From positions 1 through 37,567 of IMG/VR virus record IMGVR_UViG_3300009502_000114: DNA of 37,567 nt. One strand, written 5' to 3'. The notes beneath the pieces were generated by a model that had not been told where the DNA came from, did not search any database, and was given only the letters and a program-made list of their open reading frames with translations. Made by a program: the position numbers and the translations under genes. Positions within the stretch are counted from its first letter, which is position 1. The number at the start of each line of letters is the position of its first letter. Positions 20,965 to 28,409 of the stretch are shown in pieces. The DNA is from a virus.

Positions 20965-21302
20965 TATAGCATCCCCTTAGAATAAATTTTACTTTGCCAC
21001 AAAGCAGCATTTGCCATATGTGCTTTAGGATTTTCTACCTGAGTGTATCCTATTTTTTCTATTATTCCTTGCTTTGCTGCCGAAACCATTATTGCCCCCC
21101 ATGCACGTAAATGTGGAGGCACAGGTACTTCACCCCTTGATGCTACTCTTACTTGCTCACCACTAAAAACATCATGTGTTAAAGCATACCACTTGCAAAA
21201 AGTTAATGCTACATCACGCCAACCTATCCGAAAAGCGTCAGCATTACAAATTGCTTTTTCAATCCCACGATCACGTAACACAGCACCTGTATCATTCTTC
21301 AT
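20964..21302 (-). CDS. Conserved phage protein, 112 aa
   Basis: The pattern AFRIGWRDVALTFCKWYA, then HDVFSGEQVR, then PPHLRAWGAIMVSAAKQGII is one I recognise from several phage genomes, where it has no assigned role. Neighbouring recombination genes suggest a DNA-metabolism function, but this is context only. It starts in an ATGA overlap. Confidence 0.72.
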   Translation of the reverse strand: MKNDTGAVLRDRGIEKAICNADAFRIGWRDVALTFCKWYALTHDVFSGEQVRVASRGEVPVPPHLRAWGAIMVSAAKQGIIEKIGYTQVENPKAHMANAALWQSKIYSKGML

Positions 21303-21520
21303 AACGGTTTCCCCCTGTATTCCTTTTTTAACTGTTGATATATTTTTCTGTCACCAGTGCAATAAATTGTTTCCCTATTTACAGGGAGGAATGCTTTTTT
21401 CCCATCTTTATCTTTCTGCCCAGAGTCAACCATCTTCACCGTAATCTTTGCCCTGTATCCTATTTTACTCCCCTTTGATAAAGACCTCTTCCGTAACTGC
21501 TTTGCTTTTGTTCCTCTCAT
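21299..21520 (-). CDS. Basic phage protein, 73 aa
   Basis: The ATG at 21520 follows AAGGAGAAACC. The same frame continues upstream, but that part overlaps another possible ORF and lacks a binding site. The product is MRGTKAKQLRKRSLSKGSKI, then beta-like RAKITVKMVD, ending YQQLKKEYRGKPL. Strongly basic, perhaps DNA-binding. Confidence 0.7.
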   Translation of the reverse strand: MRGTKAKQLRKRSLSKGSKIGYRAKITVKMVDSGQKDKDGKKAFLPVNRETIYCTGDRKIYQQLKKEYRGKPL

Positions 21521-21533
21521 TGGTTTCTCCTTT

Positions 21534-21641
21534 TTAATTGGTGCGAGTACTGCAACAGTAATTCCAAACCCTCTCTGTATAACCGTCCACAGCACCCACA
21601 CCCCACACATTAGAAAACTTCTCATCACCACATGTAGTCAC
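21534..21641 (-). CDS. Possible 35-aa ORF following SSB
   Basis: A GTG-initiated frame begins MTTCGDEKFSNVWGVGAVDG and ends NYCCSTRTN. It lies in the same frame as the SSB gene just after its TAA, so the open stretch begins as TARWEV. The start codon has no good binding site. It may be a real small gene, a remnant, or an SSB extension reached by readthrough. The alternative is non-coding. Confidence 0.35.
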   Translation of the reverse strand: MTTCGDEKFSNVWGVGAVDGYTERVWNYCCSTRTN

Positions 21642-21656
21642 TTCCCAACGTGCAGT

Positions 21657-22760
21657 TTACTTTTTGTTCCTCAACTTTATTGCAGGAGCAGCTGCCTTCA
21701 GCTTATCATAAGCGTCAGAGCACTCATCCATGTAAGTGCAATTGGGGCATTCCTTATACTCATCAAATTTTACCCCAAACTCACCACCCTTGTGGGGGCA
21801 TGTAGGAGCTTCGTTCTTAGCATCACCACCATCGCCACCACCAATAAGAGCAATCACTGCGGAAGCCAATTCAGATTTCTCATCGTAATCATCGGGATCA
21901 ATCTTGATTGAGTTTACCTCAATAAAAGATATTAGCTCTTTGCGTGACATGGCTTTGATATCATCAAGGTCAAAACCTTTTGATTCAGGAACATCAGGTT
22001 CTTTTTCAGGTTGACGATTACGTGTCACTGCAACTTCCTCAGTTACTTTATGCTTACCATACAATGCATCATACACATCTTGGTAAGTGGGTTTGATGAT
22101 ACATTCATCCAGTGCAAATGTCCCATTGAGAAGTTTATCACTGATCGGGGCATCACGCTCTTCTAATCTATGCCCAACATAAGATGTATTACCAGCACCC
22201 GCACCTTTACGCTGGAAATAAATTGTGCGACCATCATCGGGATCAGCAAACGGAATTATCTCACCGCTCTTATCTTCAGCGATTGACAGCAACTTTGACT
22301 CCATGAAGAAATGGGAAACATTCCAAATCTGCACGCCCTTCTTTGTTTCCTCAGTGCTATCGTAGCACACAACATTATAAAGAGTGTACTGTTTCGGCTT
22401 CAACTCTTTCAGTGTATCTTTATCCGTTTCACCCTCATCGATTAATTGCTTACGATATTCACAGATCGGGCAATCCTCTTTATACATCTTATTTAAACAA
22501 AGATATGTATCTTCATTCTGCCCAACATGGTAATGTGTCCACAACTCCAGCATATAAGCAAAATCACCCTTTTTTAAAGTAGGATGCTTTGCACCTACAA
22601 CAAAAGGTAAAATATCTACCTTGTGTTTCGCATCATTGCATTTCCAAGTCGGTAAATCAGGCATAAGTATGGATGTAAATCCACCAGAATCTTTTTTCTG
22701 GTAATTACTTTCTGTCTGCTTCTTTAACTGCCCCTTCATTGCTTTCCTATCAAAACCCAT
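21657..22760 (-). CDS. Single-stranded DNA-binding protein (gp32-type)
   Basis: The 367-aa product begins MGFDRKAMKGQLKKQTESNY. It has an OB-fold region with a zinc site (CLNKMYKEDCPICEYRKQL; Cys at about 87-100) as in T4 gp32. The C-terminal region is acidic and Gly-rich, followed by a second Cys cluster (CPHKGG...CPNCTYMDEC). The family coats ssDNA and recruits replication and recombination proteins. It is next to the RecA-like block. The extra C-terminal Cys cluster is not usual for gp32. Confidence 0.8.
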   Translation of the reverse strand: MGFDRKAMKGQLKKQTESNYQKKDSGGFTSILMPDLPTWKCNDAKHKVDILPFVVGAKHPTLKKGDFAYMLELWTHYHVGQNEDTYLCLNKMYKEDCPICEYRKQLIDEGETDKDTLKELKPKQYTLYNVVCYDSTEETKKGVQIWNVSHFFMESKLLSIAEDKSGEIIPFADPDDGRTIYFQRKGAGAGNTSYVGHRLEERDAPISDKLLNGTFALDECIIKPTYQDVYDALYGKHKVTEEVAVTRNRQPEKEPDVPESKGFDLDDIKAMSRKELISFIEVNSIKIDPDDYDEKSELASAVIALIGGGDGGDAKNEAPTCPHKGGEFGVKFDEYKECPNCTYMDECSDAYDKLKAAAPAIKLRNKK

Positions 22761-22789
22761 AAAACACTCTCCTTTTTTAAATTGTTAAA

Positions 22790-23299
22790 TTATTTATTTG
22801 CTGTTCTTCTTCTTATTGTAGCACTCATGTGCTCATTCATTTCTGCACGCTTTTTATTTTCAAGCTCCCCTTTCATTTCTCTGGGAACACCACCAACTGA
22901 AAAGTAACCAGCCTTCCATAATTCTGTAAGATCATGCAGTGCTGATTTTCGTTGACCGCCAATCGCCTCAACAGCACCCTTCAATATTCCCCATGTGCTG
23001 TTTGTCCGTATCACTTCCTGCTCTGCCTCTTCAACTTCAGGTGATATCTCCACCGCAGAAGCAATTGCATCAACAGTAACTTTCATAATACCGTATGCTT
23101 CAGGATCAGTACGTATAGAAGCAGACATTTTAGCACGAATAACAGCCAGCCTTCGCACCGCTTTATCTCTTACCTCACGTGCCTCAACTTCCCGCAGTGA
23201 CCAGTACCTGTAAATTGCTGGGTGCTTTTCCCATTCAATATCCAACTGATCTTTATCGACAGTTACATCTGCATCGTAATTTCTTTGTATACCTTCCAT
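22790..23299 (-). CDS. Helical protein coupled to SSB, 169 aa
   Basis: The product is largely helical and charged (WSLREVEAREVRDKAVRRLA, then SAVEISPEVEEAEQEVIRTN). It ends with ELWKAGYFSVGGVPREMKGE and a basic tail. It sits immediately upstream of SSB in one operon. A recombination-mediator role would fit the position but no UvsY/RecO motif is visible. Start TAATG is coupled to the gene before. Confidence 0.7.
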   Translation of the reverse strand: MEGIQRNYDADVTVDKDQLDIEWEKHPAIYRYWSLREVEAREVRDKAVRRLAVIRAKMSASIRTDPEAYGIMKVTVDAIASAVEISPEVEEAEQEVIRTNSTWGILKGAVEAIGGQRKSALHDLTELWKAGYFSVGGVPREMKGELENKKRAEMNEHMSATIRRRTANK

Positions 23300-23595
23300 T
23301 ATTTTATCTCCCTAATTCCTTTGATTGGGTGCTGGTCTGAATAATTATTCGAGTGCCCAACTTCCCCTATTTTAGAAGTCCATTGCATGTGTTCATCATC
23401 CCCATCTGTAAGACGTATGTGTTCCCGTTCAGATAAAAATAAATAAATCGCCCTTGTGACAGCCCCTTGTGCGAAACACGGAAACTTTGTTGCAAATACG
23501 TCTGGAGCAAGAGTTTCCAATACCTTCTTCACATCGCCACACCCCTCAGCGTGTGCTTTCTTCATATTCTCAACTAATATATTTACTGTGTTCAT
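23299..23595 (-). CDS. First gene of the SSB operon, 98 aa
   Basis: The ATG at 23595 follows GAGGGAG and lies only about 20 bases from the predicted transcription start of the promoter at 23620. The product is MNTVNILVENMKKAHAEGCG, then TLAPDVFATKFPCFAQGAVT and AIYLFLSEREHIRLTDG. Unrecognised. It begins the operon that runs through SSB and RecA. Confidence 0.7.
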   Translation of the reverse strand: MNTVNILVENMKKAHAEGCGDVKKVLETLAPDVFATKFPCFAQGAVTRAIYLFLSEREHIRLTDGDDEHMQWTSKIGEVGHSNNYSDQHPIKGIREIK

Positions 23596-23619
23596 GTTCT
23601 CCCTCACTTTCTTAAAATC

Positions 23620-23646
23620 ATTATACCATAGTTTTTTAAAATTTTT
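23620..23646 (-). promoter_or_regulatory. Repeated extended -10 promoter, copy at 23620
   Basis: TTTTAAAAAACTATGGTATAAT on the minus strand is identical to the block at 9041 and 28027. It drives the SSB-RecA operon beginning at 23595 and lies just past the stop of the HNH gene. Confidence 0.72.
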
Positions 23647-23653
23647 AAAATTA

Positions 23654-24214
23654 TTATTGACTAGCAAATACAAATTGCCACCTTTCCCTATTTACAGTAG
23701 TCCGTGTATGACAAGAGCGACATAAAGCGATTAAATTTCCTGAAGCACAGTTTTTCTTATTATAATCTATATGATGCACATCTAATTTTCTTTTTAATTT
23801 GTACTCTGGTGTTAAACAAATAGAACATACATGACCATCTCGTTTTCTAATACTTTCTTTTAATAAAGAGGTAAAATATTGTGGGTAGTCTTCAAAAGAA
23901 ATACCACCTTGCCAACAAGGATGGTTTTCCCCTGAATGACTTGCTCGAAATGCAACCGTTTCCCATAACTGAAGTAATGCTTTGGAATTTTTTGCCTTAT
24001 GTTCAGTGGTCATGTGTAATGCTGTTTCTGACATTTTTTTTCTAACTTCTATTTTTGTGGCATGGTTATCACTACCTAAAAATTTATGGGAGCTAAAGTA
24101 ATTATCAACTCTGGCATAGTGCCCCCTTATATAATTAGGGAAGCCTCTCCATTTATAATGGGGCTTATATTCAATAATAGTATTACAACCACATTTACAA
24201 TAATGCTTATTCAT
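23654..24214 (-). CDS. HNH endonuclease next to the DNA polymerase gene
   Basis: The 186-aa product has a Cys-rich N-terminus (HYCKCGCNTIIEY) and a C-terminal HNH nuclease, RDGHVCSICL...LDVHHIDYNKK...LIALCRSCH. The paired CxxC motifs hold the zinc and HH is the catalytic centre. It starts in a TAATG overlap with the polymerase stop codon. Free-standing HNH genes next to DNA polymerase genes are typical homing endonucleases that cut the homologous site in rivals. Confidence 0.88.
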   Translation of the reverse strand: MNKHYCKCGCNTIIEYKPHYKWRGFPNYIRGHYARVDNYFSSHKFLGSDNHATKIEVRKKMSETALHMTTEHKAKNSKALLQLWETVAFRASHSGENHPCWQGGISFEDYPQYFTSLLKESIRKRDGHVCSICLTPEYKLKRKLDVHHIDYNKKNCASGNLIALCRSCHTRTTVNRERWQFVFASQ

Positions 24215-26763
24215 TAAAGTTCCTCTGAGCAAGACCACGCCCCATTAACCCCGCTGTATTCAAAATCAACTTTCAGTGGAGTTACAAGCCATTTAAAATG
24301 ATCCTTAATCTTAACTGTCATGTAATCTTCCACCACTTGTACAACATGCTTCTTTTCTGATGGATGCACCTGAAGAAGAATCTGATCGTGAATCTGTCCG
24401 ATGATAGAAGACTTCCACCCCTCTTCTTTTCTAATCCTATTGATCTGAATAATGCTCCAGAGCAAACAATGAAATGCCACCGACTGCACTGGTGTGTTGC
24501 ATATTTCATTACGTCTTAAAAAACCAGCCCTGCGGAATCCTGTTAAAGTTGTCACCACCAGCTTTGATTTATATTCCTCTACCTTCTTGTCACGCCATTC
24601 TTTTGTAGCATAAAACTTTGACCAGAAATTTAACTCAACAGTTTTTATGTGGCGTTCAAAATCCGTGTAACACTTTACCCCCTTACTCCGTAAATGAGCA
24701 GTTATCAGAGTACCATCTTTATCAGCCAACTTTGAATGTGGCTTTGCGATTTCTTTCCATAATGCTTTGGAAATCGCTTTTGCGTAATCACCATAAATCT
24801 CTGGGAAGTTAAAACCATTTTTAGCCAACTGTCGAAGCGGTTTGGAAACTAATTTTTCAGGCAACATAAATATGTCCATAGCCGTATCTAAATGCATATC
24901 CTGATCGACAACATACTGTGCCATCACATCATCACCACTAACACAAGCCTGACAAACAATCTCCATCTGCTTGTAATCAGCACCGATGATCTCAAACCCA
25001 CGCTTTGGAAAAATACCGCCACGCACCAACTCCATCGCTTCCTTATCACGCTTCGGCACATTTTGAAAATTAGGATCGGACGATGAACCACGGGAACTTC
25101 GTGCAAGGTGCAAATGGAAAAACGGATGGATCATCCCATCGTAAGCTTCCTGTTCAAAGTTCTTTAAAAAAGTCCCTTCCAACTTATCCAGCTTCCGCAT
25201 TGTCATAAGCTTCTGAGCAAATGGTGAAACAAAACTGCTCAGCGATTCTACATCCACCGATGGTTTTCCTTTAGTTGTTTTCTTAACAGCTTCCTCTTCC
25301 AAAATATCATAAAATAAAATAGGTAAATCTTTTGTTGAAGTGATGGACAAATCCCTTCCTGTTAATTCCTTAAAAGTAACCGCTTCGTCACTGCTTTCCA
25401 ATTGCTTCCGAATAGCAAGAGAATGTTTTTGAAGTAATACTCTGGCATCAGTGTAATATTCTTTATTCGCATGGACACCTTCTAACTCCATATCAGCCAG
25501 TGCCAATGAACCATCATGGTAAAGTTCCCGAATGTCTTTTACTGAATCCTTTTGCTTCAGTTGTTCTAAGTATAAAGCCTCTTCCAATATAGCGTCCATC
25601 CCGTTGTACAACAAAACATCTTCCAGTGGAACTTGCTCCAGTGTATTAAAATCATTTGCCAGATCAGCTTCCATAAACTTTCTGACTTTATCATCATACT
25701 CATCTACACCGAAACGTAAAAATGCTTGCGTCTTCAACCCCGTTAATTTTGCCCTTGCATCTAGTAAATGCTGGGTAACCATTGTATCCCAAAGCCAGCC
25801 TTTAGTTTCCACGCCCAATATTATCTTTGACCAGATATGCTCAAACTTCATATTGTGAGCAATCTTATGGATGGCTTCATTACCTAAAATATATTTCCAC
25901 ACATCCAGTAAACGTTGTTGTTGCTGGGGAGTCCAGTGCCCCTTCCATTGCAGTGGAAAAGAAAACGCTATTTTTGAAGAGAGTATTTTAATGGAGCATG
26001 TAAGAATCCGATGCCCCTTTCTATACGGCTTCAGCCCAGTTGTTTCATAATCAAATGTAATTGTGTCACCGTTCTTTATACTGCAAAGAACCGCCAACAA
26101 ATCCTCAAACTGATCATTCGTAAATAAGGTCACATCTTTTAAAAAATTACGAAATACAAATGCTGGCTGTTTACTATTCATCACCGCCCAGCGAACATCT
26201 TTTAAAAACACGGCTGCATTAATTCCATCATAATCATTCCCATTCAATGCAATATCAGGATGTAGCATAGGAAGAATCCATGCACCTGTTTTACGATCAG
26301 GAATACACCACCTACGCCAAGATAATAATGTGGCTGTTATGCGTGAATCGTTTTTATCATCACTGACCTTATCAATATAAAAACTGGAAAAGGGTGATTC
26401 CCCCATCAACCAAATGGCATGGGGATTTAATTCTTCAATCACCTTCTCCCAGTTATTTTTACAACACCGTAACTGTAAATTTGTATGCTTATCGGAAGTT
26501 GATGGGCACTGGATTGAAGGAAATGTCCAGCAATCTTCATAAATATCTACACCACACTGATCCAATGCCCGTCCCAAATATTCATACTGAAAATCGTTAA
26601 ACTCTCCTAGAATTAATATTTGTTTCGCCCCGTTTCCAATGACTGTGGCGATCTTATCAGATTTATTCTGACGAAGACCACAGCGGGTGCAATCATATTC
26701 TTTTTTCGGTTTTTTAGTTTCCTTCTTAGTGCTTTTAAAAAACCCCTCAACACGTTGCTGCAT
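24214..26763 (-). CDS. DNA polymerase: UDG-like domain fused to a PolA-type polymerase
   Basis: Residues about 22-200 resemble a family-4 uracil-DNA glycosylase: CTRC (25-28), then SIQCP (83-87), RCC (99-101) and MLHPDI (166-171). Its GEFND loop differs from the active GEAPG. The 3'-5' exonuclease has D238/E240, HNMKFE (303-308) and YNGMD (386-390). The polymerase has PNFQN (564-568), motif A DYKQMEI (596-602), motif B RQLAKNGFNFPEIYG (644-658) and motif C HDQ (792-794). Family A polymerases usually have HDE in motif C. Similar fusions occur in SPO1-type phages. The gene follows a structured gap. Confidence 0.93.
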   Translation of the reverse strand: MQQRVEGFFKSTKKETKKPKKEYDCTRCGLRQNKSDKIATVIGNGAKQILILGEFNDFQYEYLGRALDQCGVDIYEDCWTFPSIQCPSTSDKHTNLQLRCCKNNWEKVIEELNPHAIWLMGESPFSSFYIDKVSDDKNDSRITATLLSWRRWCIPDRKTGAWILPMLHPDIALNGNDYDGINAAVFLKDVRWAVMNSKQPAFVFRNFLKDVTLFTNDQFEDLLAVLCSIKNGDTITFDYETTGLKPYRKGHRILTCSIKILSSKIAFSFPLQWKGHWTPQQQQRLLDVWKYILGNEAIHKIAHNMKFEHIWSKIILGVETKGWLWDTMVTQHLLDARAKLTGLKTQAFLRFGVDEYDDKVRKFMEADLANDFNTLEQVPLEDVLLYNGMDAILEEALYLEQLKQKDSVKDIRELYHDGSLALADMELEGVHANKEYYTDARVLLQKHSLAIRKQLESSDEAVTFKELTGRDLSITSTKDLPILFYDILEEEAVKKTTKGKPSVDVESLSSFVSPFAQKLMTMRKLDKLEGTFLKNFEQEAYDGMIHPFFHLHLARSSRGSSSDPNFQNVPKRDKEAMELVRGGIFPKRGFEIIGADYKQMEIVCQACVSGDDVMAQYVVDQDMHLDTAMDIFMLPEKLVSKPLRQLAKNGFNFPEIYGDYAKAISKALWKEIAKPHSKLADKDGTLITAHLRSKGVKCYTDFERHIKTVELNFWSKFYATKEWRDKKVEEYKSKLVVTTLTGFRRAGFLRRNEICNTPVQSVAFHCLLWSIIQINRIRKEEGWKSSIIGQIHDQILLQVHPSEKKHVVQVVEDYMTVKIKDHFKWLVTPLKVDFEYSGVNGAWSCSEEL

Positions 26764-26788
26764 TGTTTCCCTTTCTTTTAAAAGTAAA

Positions 26789-26979
26789 TAGGGTAGTTCA
26801 GGTCGCTACAGTCGGCTATCCCGTGTACTTTGGTTCACCATTAGGTCGTCTTCAACTTGTAGAGGTTGTTCGTACCTTATCTGCCCCTCAATGCTACCCT
26901 AAACTGGTGGTGGTCGAATTGAAATTATTCGACTTTATTAACTCACACGTTCATCTTGGAAAGATGTCGGTGCACCACC
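26789..26979 (-). ncRNA. Structured non-coding segment ahead of the DNA polymerase gene
   Basis: The 226-base gap between the HTH protein and DNA polymerase genes has no ORF in the transcribed direction. It carries perfect helices: GGTGGTG (26906-26912) with CACCACC (26973-26979), enclosing stems GTCGAAT/ATTCGAC (26913-26933) and CATCTT/AAGATG (26952-26966). TAGGGTAG (26789-26796) pairs with CTACCCTA (26894-26901). It reads as two multi-helix domains. It matches no RNA family I know. It could be a leader controlling the polymerase, a stable RNA or a replication element. Confidence 0.55.
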
Positions 26980-26989
26980 ATTACAAAAT

Positions 26990-27970
26990 TTATTCTACAA
27001 ACCCCTGCAACTTTTTGATGTACCGTTTAAGCTTCGTCTTATCCACGGCATTTAATTTCTCAGGAAGTAAAGATATCAGGCGATCAAAGCAAGCATCCAG
27101 TTTATCCACTTCCACTTTTTCTGCCACCAGCCCGTGCTTCACTTTTAATTCCTTAATTTCAGCATCCAGTTCTCTTGCTGATTTTGTCTTCGCCTCTTTC
27201 ACCAATGTTGAACGTAAATCTTTTTTATCCGCTTTTGAAATCTGTTCATCGCTTGCTTTCAATAAAGGCAGTGCGGGAATTAGTTTAGAAGGATCAGGGG
27301 AATTATCGTGTCCAAACGTTTGGACACCGAAAGCACCCACTAGATCAATATAGTTGTATACAGTTGAACGGGATACTTTAATCTCTCCAGCAATAAAGTC
27401 GCTAAAAGATTTGTATCCATCTTCTTTATACAACTCACCATCACGAATTACTACCAGCCGTTGTGCAAGTAATAGAAATGATGTTCCTGAAGACACCGCC
27501 AGTTCCTTTGCCTCTGCTTTCAATGAAGCGTAATCGTCTGGACAATTATCAAACGTAAGTTCACTCGCTGTAAAAGGGGCAACAGATTTAGCAACTGGTT
27601 TCTTTGCTACTTCCTTTTTCTCCACCACTGGCTTAGTTGCTGGTTTACTTGCTTCCTCTTTTTTTACAGGTTTCTTTTTAGACACAGGTTCAGGTTTGGC
27701 TTTACTCTCTTCAGGCTGTGCAATTTCCCCAGCCGTACCAGCGTAAATATTGTAAAGGTCACCTAACTTCTTTGGCAGCTTCCCCCCGTCTTTTTCATTC
27801 TTTTCAAGCACCGCTTCTATAGCTTCCATATAAACCAATTGCAATCCCTTTTTATCAAGACCACCTAAAGAATCCGTATCAATCGGTTCTAAAAGCCACG
27901 CTTCCTCTTTCCCCGCCCTTTTTATTGTTACTGTATTTAACTCCTTAATTGCCTCTATTACACTTTCCAT
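26990..27970 (-). CDS. ParB-like/HTH DNA-binding protein, 326 aa
   Basis: An N-terminal domain (1-80) is joined by a Lys/Pro-rich linker (88-130) to a second domain. The linker has repeats such as KKPVKKEEASKPATKPVVEK. The segment YKSFSDFIAGEIKVSRSTVY (186-205) looks like a helix-turn-helix of the type found in ParB/KorB and plasmid replication proteins. The rest is charged coiled coil. The palindrome TGTCCAAACGTTTGGACA lies inside its own gene (codons 215-221), so it may be the protein that binds the three copies. Its gene is the first after the promoter at 28027. Confidence 0.65.
   Translation of the reverse strand: MESVIEAIKELNTVTIKRAGKEEAWLLEPIDTDSLGGLDKKGLQLVYMEAIEAVLEKNEKDGGKLPKKLGDLYNIYAGTAGEIAQPEESKAKPEPVSKKKPVKKEEASKPATKPVVEKKEVAKKPVAKSVAPFTASELTFDNCPDDYASLKAEAKELAVSSGTSFLLLAQRLVVIRDGELYKEDGYKSFSDFIAGEIKVSRSTVYNYIDLVGAFGVQTFGHDNSPDPSKLIPALPLLKASDEQISKADKKDLRSTLVKEAKTKSARELDAEIKELKVKHGLVAEKVEVDKLDACFDRLISLLPEKLNAVDKTKLKRYIKKLQGFVE
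27309..27326. repeat. 18-bp perfect palindrome, copy 2 of 3, within the HTH gene
   Basis: TGTCCAAACGTTTGGACA, extended by one pair to 20 bp (GTGT...ACAC). It lies within the coding region right after the HTH segment and encodes VQTFG. Perfect conservation here, despite being constrained by coding, argues that the site is selected as DNA. Confidence 0.85.
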
Positions 27971-28026
27971 AAAAACTCCTTTCCTTTATTTGACCATTAT
28001 TTGCTTATGCCTTACTTTCTAAATAC

Positions 28027-28053
28027 ATTATACCATAGTTTTTTAAAATTTTT
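28027..28053 (-). promoter_or_regulatory. Repeated extended -10 promoter, copy at 28027
   Basis: TTTTAAAAAACTATGGTATAAT on the minus strand is identical to the blocks at 9041 and 23620, with a longer A/T tract upstream. It starts the HTH protein and DNA polymerase operon. Confidence 0.72.
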
Positions 28054-28057
28054 AAAA

Positions 28058-28408
28058 TTATTTTTTGATATGAAGTTGTAGTGCTTTCCCTATAGCATCA
28101 GAACAAGAGAGAATCTTATTCTCAGGAATACCAGCGGGAGAGTGACATGAAATGCCGATTAATTGTTTTATAACATTCCTAACAGGAATCCCACTTCTTA
28201 ATCCCAGTGAAACCATCCTTCCTATTGCTTCACATTGAGAAGCAGCACAACCTCCGCATTTACCCATAGTAATAAATGTTTCAAATACTCCTTGCTCGTC
28301 TTCGTTAATCGTAACATGAAGATCACCGCACCCCGTAATCATTTCATATGTCTTCCCAGTGAGCATCTGCGGGCGGGGCTTCTTTACTAATTCTTTTCGT
28401 TCTGTCAT
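28058..28408 (-). CDS. Stand-alone TSCPD-domain protein (ribonucleotide reductase C-terminal type)
   Basis: The 116-aa product consists of GDLHVTINEDEQGVFETFIT, then KCGGCAASQCEAIGRMVSLG, then IKQLIGISCHSPAGIPENKI and SCSDAIGKALQ. This matches the TSCPD domain found at the C-terminus of adenosylcobalamin-dependent ribonucleotide reductase (NrdJ), here without the catalytic barrel. In phages such a domain may regulate a host reductase, but that is inference. The gene lies between the helicase gene and the promoter at 28027. Confidence 0.8.
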   Translation of the reverse strand: MTERKELVKKPRPQMLTGKTYEMITGCGDLHVTINEDEQGVFETFITMGKCGGCAASQCEAIGRMVSLGLRSGIPVRNVIKQLIGISCHSPAGIPENKILSCSDAIGKALQLHIKK

Positions 28409-28409
28409 T

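Noticed and set aside
26763-27353. 196-aa plus-strand ORF opposite the structured gap and the HTH gene
   Set aside because: It is antisense to a convincing gene over most of its length and has no ribosome binding site or domain. All other genes are on the minus strand.
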